NCBI RefSeq assembly: GCF_002940685.1
Contig: NZ_PNFP01000007.1
Location: 1-64,000 of the forward strand
Reading direction: 5' to 3'
Source of the DNA: Ensifer adhaerens
GTDB lineage: Bacteria > Pseudomonadota > Alphaproteobacteria > Rhizobiales > Rhizobiaceae
Length of the DNA: 64,000 nt
Each line of letters starts with the position of its first letter. Position 1 is the stretch's first letter. The notes beneath the pieces are model-generated. The model was given only the letters and a program-made list of their open reading frames with translations. It searched no databases and was not told the DNA's origin. The translations under genes were made by a program, and so were the position numbers. This document shows, one piece after another, positions 28,165 to 37,039 of the stretch.

Positions 28165-28681
28165 GGTGCGCCTCGATCCAGTGACGTGCCGCGGCGGCAT
28201 AGGCCCGCGCCTCGGGCTCCGGAACCGTCGCGAGCGCCTGGCTGCCGCGATATTCCGCTTCCTCGAAGAAACGCGCAGAGGCGATCGGAAAGACGGGGCC
28301 GCCGGAATGGGCGTCGAGGAACCCGGTCCAGCCGGTGCCATGCAGGCCGGCAACGGATTCGCGCGGCCAGATCGACAGCGCTGTCCGCTTCAGGAGGACG
28401 GGCAGGGCAACGAGCGCTTCGCCGCGGGTCGTGGTTGCCGCAAGCCCGGCCTCGATCTTCCGGAGGTCCACGAGCGCCTCCCGGCGGTAGCGGTTGGCCT
28501 CCCAGCGCCGGTACCAGCGCCAGCAGGCAAAGGCGATCAGCAGCAGTATCAAGAAGCCCAGCACTGCCCACGCCGTGGTCTGCGGCATCATCGAGACAGG
28601 CTGAGGCAAGGCGATATCCGCAAGCCCCCGAAGGGCGGCCTCGAGTAGCGGGTCTTTCGGGGGAGGCGCCGTCGCCATCAT
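28151..28681 (-). CDS. DUF4381 membrane protein
   Basis: A 176-aa protein of the DUF4381 family found in moxR/bat operons. It opens DPLLEAALRGLADIALPQPVSMMPQT, has one transmembrane helix (WAVLGFLILLLIAFACWRWY) and then a cytoplasmic helical domain (LVALPVLLKRTALSIWPRESVAGLHGTGWTGFLD). Its biochemical role is unknown. The start codon at 28681 overlaps the DUF58 stop as ATGA. Confidence 0.85.
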   Translation of the reverse strand: MMATAPPPKDPLLEAALRGLADIALPQPVSMMPQTTAWAVLGFLILLLIAFACWRWYRRWEANRYRREALVDLRKIEAGLAATTTRGEALVALPVLLKRTALSIWPRESVAGLHGTGWTGFLDAHSGGPVFPIASARFFEEAEYRGSQALATVPEPEARAYAAAARHWIEAHHVRA

Positions 28682-29673
28682 CGCCTCCGTTGCCGGCTGG
28701 CAAGTTGACCGAGCATCGTGCGCAGCTGCGGTGCCACTTCTTCCGCCGCTGAAATCGGCAGCATCGGCAGGCCGAGTTCCTCCTGCCAGGCGCGCAGTGC
28801 CCGCCCGCGCTTGCGCGCAAAACTGTCGATCGCCTCGCGCGCGTCGCCATGGCCGAACTGCACCTCGGCCTGAAGCAGCCCACCGCTGAAGACGATATCG
28901 CCCTTGCGTGGCAGTTCGAGCAGGAAGGGGTCGTAGATCAGCACGGAGATCACGTCGTTGTGGGCCGAGAGCTTCAGGAGCATGTCGCGGGTTTCGAGGC
29001 TGTAGCCGTCGAAATCGCTGATGACGATGACAAGGTGGTCGTGCCGCGCGATGTTGGCGACGGTCGTCAGCACGACGTCGAGCTGCTCGGCGCCGTGCGG
29101 CGCCTGCGAACGCGCCTGCAGTGCCGTGTTGTGGCGAACGATGCTGTCGGCGAGCCGGATCACCGCTTCGCGGCTGCGGTAGGGGCGCACCTCGGTGACC
29201 TCCTCGTCGCCGAAGACGAAGCCGCCGACCCGGTCGCCGAGTGCCAGAACACGCCAGGCGGAAAGCGCTGCGACCTCCGCCGCGGCGACGGATTTCATCG
29301 CGCGGCGACTGCCGAAGAACATGTTGATGCGCTGGTCGACGAGGATCAGCGCCGGCCGATCCTTCTCCTCGTCATAGACCCGGACGACTGGCTTGCCGGT
29401 ACGCGCCGTCACCCGCCAGTCGATCGCGCGGATATCGTCGCCGGGCAGGTAGTTGCGCAGTTCCTCGAAGGAGAGGCCGCGGCCGCGCATGCGCGATTCA
29501 TGGCGCCCGGCAAGCAGACGGCGCACCGGCGCCTTGCGCAGGAACGTCAGGTCGCGGGCCATGGCTTCAAGGCCGACCAGCGCGTCCACGGACGTATAGA
29601 CGCCGGTCGTTTCGACGGCGCGGGACTTTATGATGCCGCGGGAACGGGCGAGAGCCGGCAGGGACATGGCCAT
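28678..29673 (-). CDS. DUF58 domain protein
   Basis: A 331-aa cytoplasmic DUF58 protein (VWA-like fold) of the MoxR partner type. The family signature RGRGLSFEELRNYLPGDDIRAIDWRVTAR is at about 63-91, followed by YDEEKDRPALILVDQRINM, the VWA-like core. GGAGG lies 7 bases before ATG 29673. It starts 16 bases after the MoxR stop. DUF58 proteins probably link the ATPase to membrane VWA partners. Confidence 0.9.
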   Translation of the reverse strand: MAMSLPALARSRGIIKSRAVETTGVYTSVDALVGLEAMARDLTFLRKAPVRRLLAGRHESRMRGRGLSFEELRNYLPGDDIRAIDWRVTARTGKPVVRVYDEEKDRPALILVDQRINMFFGSRRAMKSVAAAEVAALSAWRVLALGDRVGGFVFGDEEVTEVRPYRSREAVIRLADSIVRHNTALQARSQAPHGAEQLDVVLTTVANIARHDHLVIVISDFDGYSLETRDMLLKLSAHNDVISVLIYDPFLLELPRKGDIVFSGGLLQAEVQFGHGDAREAIDSFARKRGRALRAWQEELGLPMLPISAAEEVAPQLRTMLGQLASRQRRR

Positions 29674-29689
29674 CGGCGAACCTCCATCC

Positions 29690-30703
<1,014 letters not shown>

Positions 30704-30744
30704 GAACTTTTGTAAGAGCTTATTGTCAAATCAGCCCGATTGGA

Positions 30745-30762
30745 AAGCACGTAACAGTAACG
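30745..30762 (-). promoter_or_regulatory. Shared 18-bp motif, site 2 (moxR operon)
   Basis: Read toward moxR the site is CGTTACTGTTACGTGCTT. It contains the direct repeat GTTAC-T-GTTAC and differs from the others only in the G of GTGCTT. It shares the divergent moxR/FGE region with site 3, which points the other way. Confidence 0.75.
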
Positions 30763-30833
30763 AAGGCCTGAGCGGCGATGGCGGCCGTGCCCCATGGCGC
30801 GTTGCTTGCGCGCCCAATGGTTTCGAGCGGCTG

Positions 30834-30851
30834 CGTAACGGTTACGTACTT
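30834..30851 (+). promoter_or_regulatory. Shared 18-bp motif, site 3 (FGE gene)
   Basis: CGTAACGGTTACGTACTT lies 83 bases before the FGE start codon and is oriented toward it. The two sites in this intergenic region therefore each face their own gene, which argues for orientation-dependent action such as activation. Confidence 0.75.
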
Positions 30852-30934
30852 TGGCCGGCAGGCATTTGGCGCTACCTTGCCTTCTGCCGTTCGCATGTTC
30901 GGTTGCCGACGGTGCCCAGGGAGATGAGAGCCAT

Positions 30935-31906
30935 ATGCAAATGTCCCCGAAAATGCCCCTCGTCGACGAAACGCCGGCGGCCATCAGCGCCCGCAAGCAA
31001 GTCTGGATCGAGGGCGGGACCTTCCTCATGGGCTCGGACAGGCACTATCCGGAGGAAGCGCCGGCCCACCCGGTGAAAGTCGACGGCTTCTGGATCGATG
31101 TCACGCCTGTCACCAACCGGCAGTTTGCAGCCTTCGTCGAGGCGACCGGCTACGTGACGGAGGCCGAGAAGGTGCCGGACCCGAAGGACTATCCCGGCGC
31201 CCTGCCGGAGATGATGCGGGCGGGCTCGGTGATCTTCGATCCGCCGAAGCGGGTGACCAGCAACAGCCCTTCGCAATGGTGGAACTTCAAGTTCGGCGCC
31301 GATTGGCGACGGCCCTACGGGCGGCAGAGCAACATCCGCGGCAAGCTCGACCATCCGGTCGTGCAGGTCTCCTATCTCGACGCCAAGGCCTATGCCGCAT
31401 GGGCGGGCAAGGACCTGCCGACGGAGGCCGAATGGGAGTTTGCCGCCAAAGGCGGGCTCGAGGGCGCGGAGTTTGCCTGGGGAGACGAACTGGTGCCCGA
31501 GGGACGCTTCATGGCGAACACCTGGCACGGCATGTTCCCGACGGAAAACCTGAAGCCCGACGGTTTCGAGCGGACCTCGCCGGTCGCGAGCTTTCCCGCC
31601 AACGGCTACGGCCTCTACGACATGATCGGCAACACCTGGGAATGGACCAGCGACTACTGGTCGACCCGTCACCCGGCCCCGGCGCAAAAGAGCTGCTGCA
31701 TTCCCTCCAACCCGCGCGGCGGCGACCGGGAGGCAAGCTTCGACCCGCGGCAGCCGACGATCCATATCGCCCGCCGCGTGGTGAAGGGCGGTTCGCATCT
31801 CTGCGCGCCCAACTATTGCCGCCGCTACCGGCCGGCGGCGCGCCATGCGCACGAGGAAAACGCGGCGACGACCCATATCGGTTTCCGTTGCATTCGGCGG
31901 CCCTGA
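30935..31906 (+). CDS. Formylglycine-generating enzyme (sulfatase maturase)
   Basis: A 323-aa FGE-sulfatase domain protein that oxidises the active-site cysteine of type I sulfatases to formylglycine before export. It begins WIEGGTFLMGSDRHYPEEAPAHPVKVDGFWID and has FPANGYGLYDMIGNTWEWTSDYW. It ends with GGSHLCAPNYCRRYRPAAR, where C290 and C295 match in spacing the catalytic cysteine pair of human FGE. Both cysteines being present supports true FGE activity, not the lectin-like use of this fold. No signal peptide is seen, as expected for cytoplasmic action. ATG 30935 is used; GGGAGA upstream is somewhat far. The nearby Cys-type sulfatase is the obvious substrate. Confidence 0.92.
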   Translation: MQMSPKMPLVDETPAAISARKQVWIEGGTFLMGSDRHYPEEAPAHPVKVDGFWIDVTPVTNRQFAAFVEATGYVTEAEKVPDPKDYPGALPEMMRAGSVIFDPPKRVTSNSPSQWWNFKFGADWRRPYGRQSNIRGKLDHPVVQVSYLDAKAYAAWAGKDLPTEAEWEFAAKGGLEGAEFAWGDELVPEGRFMANTWHGMFPTENLKPDGFERTSPVASFPANGYGLYDMIGNTWEWTSDYWSTRHPAPAQKSCCIPSNPRGGDREASFDPRQPTIHIARRVVKGGSHLCAPNYCRRYRPAARHAHEENAATTHIGFRCIRRP

Positions 31907-31947
31907 GCCGGCCAGAGATCTTGAGAATCGTAGCGCCAGGAGGATGG

Positions 31948-33015
31948 ATGATGACGGCAACAGCGATGCGATCCGGTTCTGTGCCGGACAAGAACTCCCG
32001 AGGACGGCGACGCCGTTTCGGTCTGGCCGGTCTGCTGCTCCTGTTCGCCGCGGTCTTTGCGCCGCCTGCTGCCCTCGTGGCGGCCGATGCACCGGCCGAC
32101 GTTCTCCCATCGTGGAACGATGGCGCGGCGAAAACCCAGATCGTCGATTTCGTCACGCGGGTTACGAGCGAGGGCAGCGCCGACTTCGTGGCGCCCGCGG
32201 AACGGATCGCGGTCTTCGACAACGACGGTACGCTCTGGACCGAGCAACCGAACTATTTCCAGGGGATGTTTGCCATCGACCGCGTCAAGGCGATGGCGCC
32301 TGACCATCCGGAATGGAAGGACAAGGAGCCGTTCGCATCGCTGCTGAAGGGCGATATGGCCGGGGTTGCCGCGGCCGGCGAGAAAGGCATCGTCGAGCTT
32401 GTGATGGCGACCCATGCGGGCATGACGACGGATGCCTTCACGAAAACGGTCAAGGATTGGTTCGCGACCGCGAGGCACCCGCGCTTCGACCGTCCCTATA
32501 ACGAGATCACCTTCCTGCCGATGCGCGAGCTGCTCGATTATCTCCGGGCAAACGGCTTCAAGACCTATATTGTCTCCGGTGGCGGCATCGAGTTCATGCG
32601 TCCGATGACCGAACAGATGTATGGCATCCCGCCTGAACAGGTCGTCGGCAGCAGCATCACGACGAAGTACGAGCTTGATGGCGACGCACCGGTGCTGATG
32701 CGTGAACCCAAGATCGACTTCATCGACGATGGTGCCGGCAAGCCGGTCGGGATCAACACCTTTATCGGCCGCAGGCCGATCTTCGCCGCAGGCAATTCCG
32801 ATGGCGACTACGAGATGCTGCGTTGGGTAACGGCAGGCCCGGGCGCGCGCTTCGGCCTGATCGTGCACCATACGGACGGAGAGCGCGAATGGGCCTATGA
32901 CCGGCAATCGCCCGTCGGCAAGCTGGACAAGGCGATGACCGAGGCCGAGCAGAGGAATTGGCTGCTGGTCGACATGAAAAACGACTGGCGCAAGATCTAC
33001 GCCTTCGAAAAATAG
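31948..33015 (+). CDS. Exported HAD-superfamily phosphatase
   Basis: A 355-aa HAD hydrolase with an N-terminal export signal: a basic RGRRRR patch then FGLAGLLLLFAAVFAPPAALVA, which could be Sec or Tat-like. Motif I is VFDNDGTLWTE (nucleophile and acid Asp). Motif II region: YLRANGFKTYIVSGGG. Motif IV: GNSDGDYEMLRW. This resembles phosphoserine-phosphatase-like periplasmic HAD proteins. AGGAGG lies just before the ATG pair at 31948/31951. It follows FGE by 41 bases on the same strand and is probably under site 3. The substrate is unknown. Confidence 0.88.
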   Translation: MMTATAMRSGSVPDKNSRGRRRRFGLAGLLLLFAAVFAPPAALVAADAPADVLPSWNDGAAKTQIVDFVTRVTSEGSADFVAPAERIAVFDNDGTLWTEQPNYFQGMFAIDRVKAMAPDHPEWKDKEPFASLLKGDMAGVAAAGEKGIVELVMATHAGMTTDAFTKTVKDWFATARHPRFDRPYNEITFLPMRELLDYLRANGFKTYIVSGGGIEFMRPMTEQMYGIPPEQVVGSSITTKYELDGDAPVLMREPKIDFIDDGAGKPVGINTFIGRRPIFAAGNSDGDYEMLRWVTAGPGARFGLIVHHTDGEREWAYDRQSPVGKLDKAMTEAEQRNWLLVDMKNDWRKIYAFEK

Positions 33016-33447
33016 GCGGGCCCGACCGCCGGCGCCGACGGGCGCCAGCGCTCGATGCCGAAAGCCAGGTGTCAGGAGCCACGTGCGGACCTTGGCCGGC
33101 CACCCCTGCGCGGAGGGGCTAAACTGTACGCCCATCCCTGTCGCTGTGCATTTGCCAGGATCCATCGCGTGGCGCCAGCTGTCTGGCGGTGATCGCAGAT
33201 TCCATCCGATTCGAGATGGAGATCCTGAAGGCGCCGGCCAATCCGAGCCAATGTTACTGTTACGTACTTCCGAAAATCGGCGTTCGTGCCACTTTTCGCT
33301 GAGGGGAGAGGCAAGCAAGGGCCGGATTGGCCACAAAGCGCCGACCGGCGAGCCGATGCCCCGCCCGTAACGGTGTCTGGTCGTCATGGACACCCCAGGG
33401 AATGTCAAAGCATGAGCATCGATTGTCGTTCAGACGGATGGTAACCC
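33016..33447. other. Intergenic region after the HAD gene
   Basis: 432 bases with no convincing gene. It holds a GGCGCC-GACG-GGCGCC hairpin at 33031-33046 soon after the HAD stop, which may end that transcript. It also holds a copy of the shared motif at 33252-33269 and a possible ten-codon leader (ATG at 33412, ending TAA at 33444) just before the small protein gene. Confidence 0.5.
33252..33269 (+). promoter_or_regulatory. Shared 18-bp motif, site 4
   Basis: TGTTACTGTTACGTACTT, identical to site 5 except for the first base, points toward the 86-aa protein gene 178 bases downstream. The longer distance leaves room for a leader or small RNA. Confidence 0.7.
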
Positions 33448-33708
33448 ATGCCCAGCGCAGCCTCTCAACGGGGACTTCTGAAGCTTATGCTCAAGCTGCC
33501 GGCCTTGCGCGGCCAGCTGCAATTGCTCAGCGCCAAGAATCAGTCCTTGGCAAGCCTCTGCGAAGCCTATGAGGAGGCGAGCTCGATGCTCGACCGGCAG
33601 AGGCGTCTCGCCCCTCTGGATCATTCGATCATCTCGGAGTATGAATTGATCTGTCGAGAGATCGAAGAAGAGGTCATTTCCGTCTGTATCGCCGATACGG
33701 GGACGTGA
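33448..33708 (+). CDS. Small helical protein of unknown function
   Basis: An 86-aa protein with no recognised domain. The sequence is rich in heptad-like helices (GLLKLMLKLPALRGQLQLLSAKN, then SLCEAYEEASSMLDRQRRL) and an acidic end (EYELICREIEEEVISVCI), which suggests a soluble coiled coil. No signal or membrane segment is visible. The ribosome site before ATG 33448 is weak. Support for a real gene comes from its compact helical composition, its codon use and the shared promoter motif upstream. Confidence 0.6.
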   Translation: MPSAASQRGLLKLMLKLPALRGQLQLLSAKNQSLASLCEAYEEASSMLDRQRRLAPLDHSIISEYELICREIEEEVISVCIADTGT

Positions 33709-33828
33709 GACTAGTCCATTGTGATTAATGATTACCTCCTCTTGAGCTTGTCGGCTCGACGAAAACCCCACAAGAATTCTATGGGAATTGTCGGTAGTTC
33801 CTGTTCCGATATGAAATGATTCAATTGT

Positions 33829-33857
33829 TTGACAAAAATATTTTGTGACGGTGCGAT
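33829..33857 (+). promoter_or_regulatory. Possible sigma-70 promoter for the TPR regulator gene
   Basis: TTGACA (33829-33834), a 17-base spacer and TGCGAT (33852-33857) lie about 85 bases before the start codon in an unusually AT-rich stretch. The -35 is perfect and the -10 poor. A CAAAA-ATA-TTTTG palindrome overlaps the spacer. Confidence 0.4.
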
Positions 33858-33942
33858 ATTCTTCTTCCTGCAACGGTAGCTCTCGTCTAGAGTTCGCCTC
33901 GCGTTGCACTCTCTTTGGGGTTGTGGCAGTTGGGAGCGCATC

Positions 33943-35715
33943 ATGGAAGCCAGCAGAAATGCGGGTCATATGAATTGCAGTGCCGTTGCAGAATGCGAGG
34001 CGCGAGCCGCCCTTGAACGCATTCTTGCCGACAGCCAGTTTCACGCGACCGAACGTCATCGCAAGCTGTTGCGATACCTGGTCGACGAGTTTTTCGCTGG
34101 CCGTTCGGGTCAGGTGAAAGCCTATACGATCGCCATAGACGTCTTCGGACGGCCCGCCTCCTTCGATCCCGCGACCGATCCGATCGTGCGCGTGGAGGCG
34201 TCGCGCCTGCGCGCCGCAATGGCACAGTATTACGAGGCGCTCGGCGAAAGAGCCGAACTTCGGATCGAGTTGCCGAAGGGCAATTACGTTCCGCAATTCG
34301 TGATCGGCAGCGAGCCCTTGAGGGGGCTGCCCGAGAGCGTGGCGCCGGCTGCTGAGCTGGCAGGCGAACAGCCCGTCGAACTGGCGATTGCGCCGCCCGT
34401 CGCTTCGCGCAGATTGCTCCCGCTCGCCGGCTTCGCCGCGCTCGGGGCCGGCCTGGTGCTCATGGCCGGCGCCTTCTACATGTCCGTTGTCGATCGCCTG
34501 CCCTGGCAACCGGTATTCTCGGCCAAGCCGACGATCGTCATTGACGTGCCGATGCGGCAGGGGGCCGACGACGACGTGCAGAAGAAGGCGGGAGACTATC
34601 TGGTCCATGCGCTCTCCCAGTTTTCCGCCGTCCGCACACTCGCGCAGCCCTCGCCGGCGGGCGTGGACGTGGCGTCGATAACGGGATGGGTCTCGTCCGC
34701 GCCGCCGGTCAAGTTGGAGGGCAGCAAGGAATACAGGCTGTCGGTCGCCTACAGCACCGACGAGCGCAAGCATGAGGTCTCCTGGCAGGTGATCGATGTG
34801 CAGAGCAACGAGGCCTTGAGGGCGGGCAGCGCGAAGGCGGCGCTCGACAGCGGCGATGCGCGGGAGATCCGGGAAAAGCTGCTCTCCCGTCTTGCCCTTT
34901 CGCTTGCCGGTGAAGAGGGCGTCATTGTCAGCCTGGAGGCTGCGCGGCAACTGGTGACGCCGTCGATCGGTTACGGTTGCGTGCTTCAGGCGGATGTCGC
35001 GCTGGCGCGGATCGACGCCGAGGGACTGGCCTTGGCCCATGGCTGCCTCGAGAAAACGGTGGCCTACCAGGTTGCCGACGCCGACGTCTTGGCCAGCTTG
35101 GCGATAGTTCTGGTTGCGACCGGCGAGGCGAGTGCCGCACCGACGGTGGCTGAGCGTGCGCTGAAGCTGGCAGACAAGGCCGTTGCGCTGGCGCCGCAAT
35201 CGAGCCAGAGCTACGTCGCCCAGATGCAGGCGCGCTTTGCGGCCGGCGAGACGGAAGCGGCGTTCATCTCCGGCCGCCGTGCGGCGGCGCTCAATCCTCT
35301 CGACGACGCGATCCCGGCGCGGCTCGGCCTGCTGCTTTTCGTAAGCGGCGCCTATTCCGAGGGGGTCAACCTTGCCCGTGCGGCGGACGCCGGCAGCGAG
35401 TATCTGCATCACGACGCCGCGCTGACCCTAGCACTCGAAGACTATCGGAGCGGCCGTTACCGTGAAGCGCTCAGGCGCGCCCGGGAGCTTGCCAATCCGG
35501 CGGACACGACCGTCAACCTGCTGCGCGTGGCAGCGGCGGGTCAGCTCGGCCTGATGCGGGAAGCGACCGGCGCCATGGACGGTTTGCGCTTGAACGAAGC
35601 GCGCACGACGCAGCCGCACGAAACGGAACTGGCCGCCCGCGGCTATGCACCGGAGCTGATCACTCTCCTCGATGACGGTCTCGCCAAGGCCGGCTTGCAT
35701 CCGGCCGCCCGCTAA
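33943..35715 (+). CDS. Membrane TPR protein with a cyclase-associated N-terminal domain
   Basis: A 590-aa protein. Residues about 10-110 contain the segment seen in many alphaproteobacterial adenylate-cyclase/TPR proteins: FHATERHRKLLRYLVDEFFAG, then FGRPASFDPATDPIVRVEASRLRAAMAQYYE, probably a winged-helix-like module. One transmembrane helix follows (LLPLAGFAALGAGLVLMAGAFYMSVV, about 165-190). The rest is a TolB-N-like domain and TPR-like helices. No nucleotide cyclase catalytic domain is present, although this N-terminus often accompanies one. GGGAG lies 8 bases before ATG 33943. Function is probably regulatory. The stop codon lies in a rhizobial repeat. Confidence 0.75.
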   Translation: MEASRNAGHMNCSAVAECEARAALERILADSQFHATERHRKLLRYLVDEFFAGRSGQVKAYTIAIDVFGRPASFDPATDPIVRVEASRLRAAMAQYYEALGERAELRIELPKGNYVPQFVIGSEPLRGLPESVAPAAELAGEQPVELAIAPPVASRRLLPLAGFAALGAGLVLMAGAFYMSVVDRLPWQPVFSAKPTIVIDVPMRQGADDDVQKKAGDYLVHALSQFSAVRTLAQPSPAGVDVASITGWVSSAPPVKLEGSKEYRLSVAYSTDERKHEVSWQVIDVQSNEALRAGSAKAALDSGDAREIREKLLSRLALSLAGEEGVIVSLEAARQLVTPSIGYGCVLQADVALARIDAEGLALAHGCLEKTVAYQVADADVLASLAIVLVATGEASAAPTVAERALKLADKAVALAPQSSQSYVAQMQARFAAGETEAAFISGRRAAALNPLDDAIPARLGLLLFVSGAYSEGVNLARAADAGSEYLHHDAALTLALEDYRSGRYREALRRARELANPADTTVNLLRVAAAGQLGLMREATGAMDGLRLNEARTTQPHETELAARGYAPELITLLDDGLAKAGLHPAAR

Positions 35716-35814
35716 AGCGCGTCGCGATCCTTCAGATTCGCTCCGTGCGCTTTAAGTTATTGATTTAGCGCATGTCGTTATCGCAAAACCGCTGCGCACT
35801 TTTGTGCGACATGC
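35713..35814. repeat. Two-hairpin rhizobial intergenic repeat
   Basis: The first hairpin pairs TAAAGCGC (35713-35720) with GCGCTTTA (35747-35754) and includes the TPR gene stop codon. The second pairs GCATGTCG (35770-35777) with CGACATGC (35807-35814), with an inner CGCAAAA/TTTTGTG stem. I recognise this layout as a dispersed intergenic element of Rhizobiaceae genomes (RIME-like), but cannot check its family name. Only one copy is in the window. It lies between convergent genes and may act as a terminator. Confidence 0.65.
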
Positions 35815-35842
35815 TCCAGCAACCATTGGCCCGAGCGGATGG

Positions 35843-36868
35843 TCAGCTTTCAGCGGCGACCCGGATCACCAGCTTGCCGAAGTTACGGCCTTCGAGCAGG
35901 CCGATGAACGCGTCCGGCGCATTCTCGATGCCGTCGACGACGTCTTCGCGGTAGCGGACCGCACCGCTTTTGATCCAGCCGGCCATCTCCTGATAGAAGG
36001 CGGGCCGCTGATCGGCGAATTCGCGCTGGATGAACCCACGGATGAGCAGGCTCCGGCTCAGCACCTCGCGCATGACGCCCGGCAGCCGGTCTTGGCCGCC
36101 TTGCGCGCCGGCGGGCTGATTGTAGTGCGCGATCAGGCCGCAGACGGGCACGCGGGCGAAGTCGTTCAACAGTGGGAACACCGCATCCCAGACGTGGCCA
36201 CCGACGTTCTCGAAATAGACGTCGATGCCCTTGTGGCAGGCGGCGGCGAGTTGTTCGGCGAAATCAGGCGCGCGGTGGTCGATCACGGCATCGAAGCCGA
36301 GCGTGTCGCGAACGAAGGCGCATTTGTCCGCACCGCCGGCGATGCCGACGGCACGCGCGCCCTTGATGCGGGCGATCTGGCCGACCGCCGAGCCGACGGC
36401 CCCGCTCGCAGCCGCCACGACGACCGTCTCGCCAGGCTTCGGCTGGCCGATCGTCAGCAGTCCGGCATAGGCTGTGAAGCCGGGCATGCCGAGAATGCCG
36501 AGTGCTGTCGAGAGGGGGGCTGCATCCGGATCGAGCTTGCGTAGCTCGGCGCCGCGCGACAGCGCATAGCTTTGCCAGCCGGAATGGGAGAGCACGAAAT
36601 CGCCGTCGCTGAAGTCCGGGTGGCGCGAGCGGACGACGCGCGCGACGGTGCCACCCTCCATGACAGCGCCGATCTCCACCGGTTTTGCGTAGGACCGGCC
36701 GGCATTCATCCGGCCGCGCATATAGGGATCGAGCGAAAGGTAGAGGACCTTCAGGAGAACTTCGCCGTCCGCCGGCTCCGGGATCGCCGTCTCGACGATG
36801 CGGAAATCGCTCGGCGCCGGTTTTCCGGATGGCCGGGCGGCAAGCAGGACCTGGGTGTTCTTGCTCAT
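35843..36868 (-). CDS. NADPH-dependent MDR oxidoreductase (CurA/YncB-like)
   Basis: A 341-aa zinc-free medium-chain reductase of the leukotriene B4 dehydrogenase/CurA group, which reduces conjugated alkenals and enones with NADPH. It has LDPYMRGRMNAGRSYAKPVEIGAVMEGGTVARVV at the N-terminus, the cofactor loop AASGAVGSAVGQIARIKGARAVGIAGG, and GFDAVIDHRAPDF and YFENVGGHVWDAVFPLL. GGAAGGA lies 7 bases before ATG 36868. It seems monocistronic, reading toward the repeat at 35713. Confidence 0.92.
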   Translation of the reverse strand: MSKNTQVLLAARPSGKPAPSDFRIVETAIPEPADGEVLLKVLYLSLDPYMRGRMNAGRSYAKPVEIGAVMEGGTVARVVRSRHPDFSDGDFVLSHSGWQSYALSRGAELRKLDPDAAPLSTALGILGMPGFTAYAGLLTIGQPKPGETVVVAAASGAVGSAVGQIARIKGARAVGIAGGADKCAFVRDTLGFDAVIDHRAPDFAEQLAAACHKGIDVYFENVGGHVWDAVFPLLNDFARVPVCGLIAHYNQPAGAQGGQDRLPGVMREVLSRSLLIRGFIQREFADQRPAFYQEMAGWIKSGAVRYREDVVDGIENAPDAFIGLLEGRNFGKLVIRVAAES

Positions 36869-37039
36869 TGTCTTTTCCTTCCTGTCTGTGCCCCGATGCG
36901 CCGCGGCGACTGGCCGCGCGACACGCGCCTCTTTTCGCATGAAACGGAACAAAGGCCTACAGGCCTCGATTTGAACCCAAAACGGTTCCGCGGGCTCGCC
37001 CTGATGGGTGAGCCCGCGGCAATCGCGAAGACAGCGCGT

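Noticed and set aside
30924-30934. ATG at 30924 as FGE start
   Set aside because: It is out of frame with the FGE coding sequence despite GGGAG just upstream.
33430-35412. 660-codon minus-strand frame opposite the TPR regulator
   Set aside because: Opposite a gene with a clear domain layout and ribosome site; no motif in the mirror product.
36950-36975. GGAAC-N19-TT on the plus strand near the CurA-like gene
   Set aside because: Fits the RpoE2 pattern by count, but no plus-strand gene follows it, only the ends of minus-strand genes.
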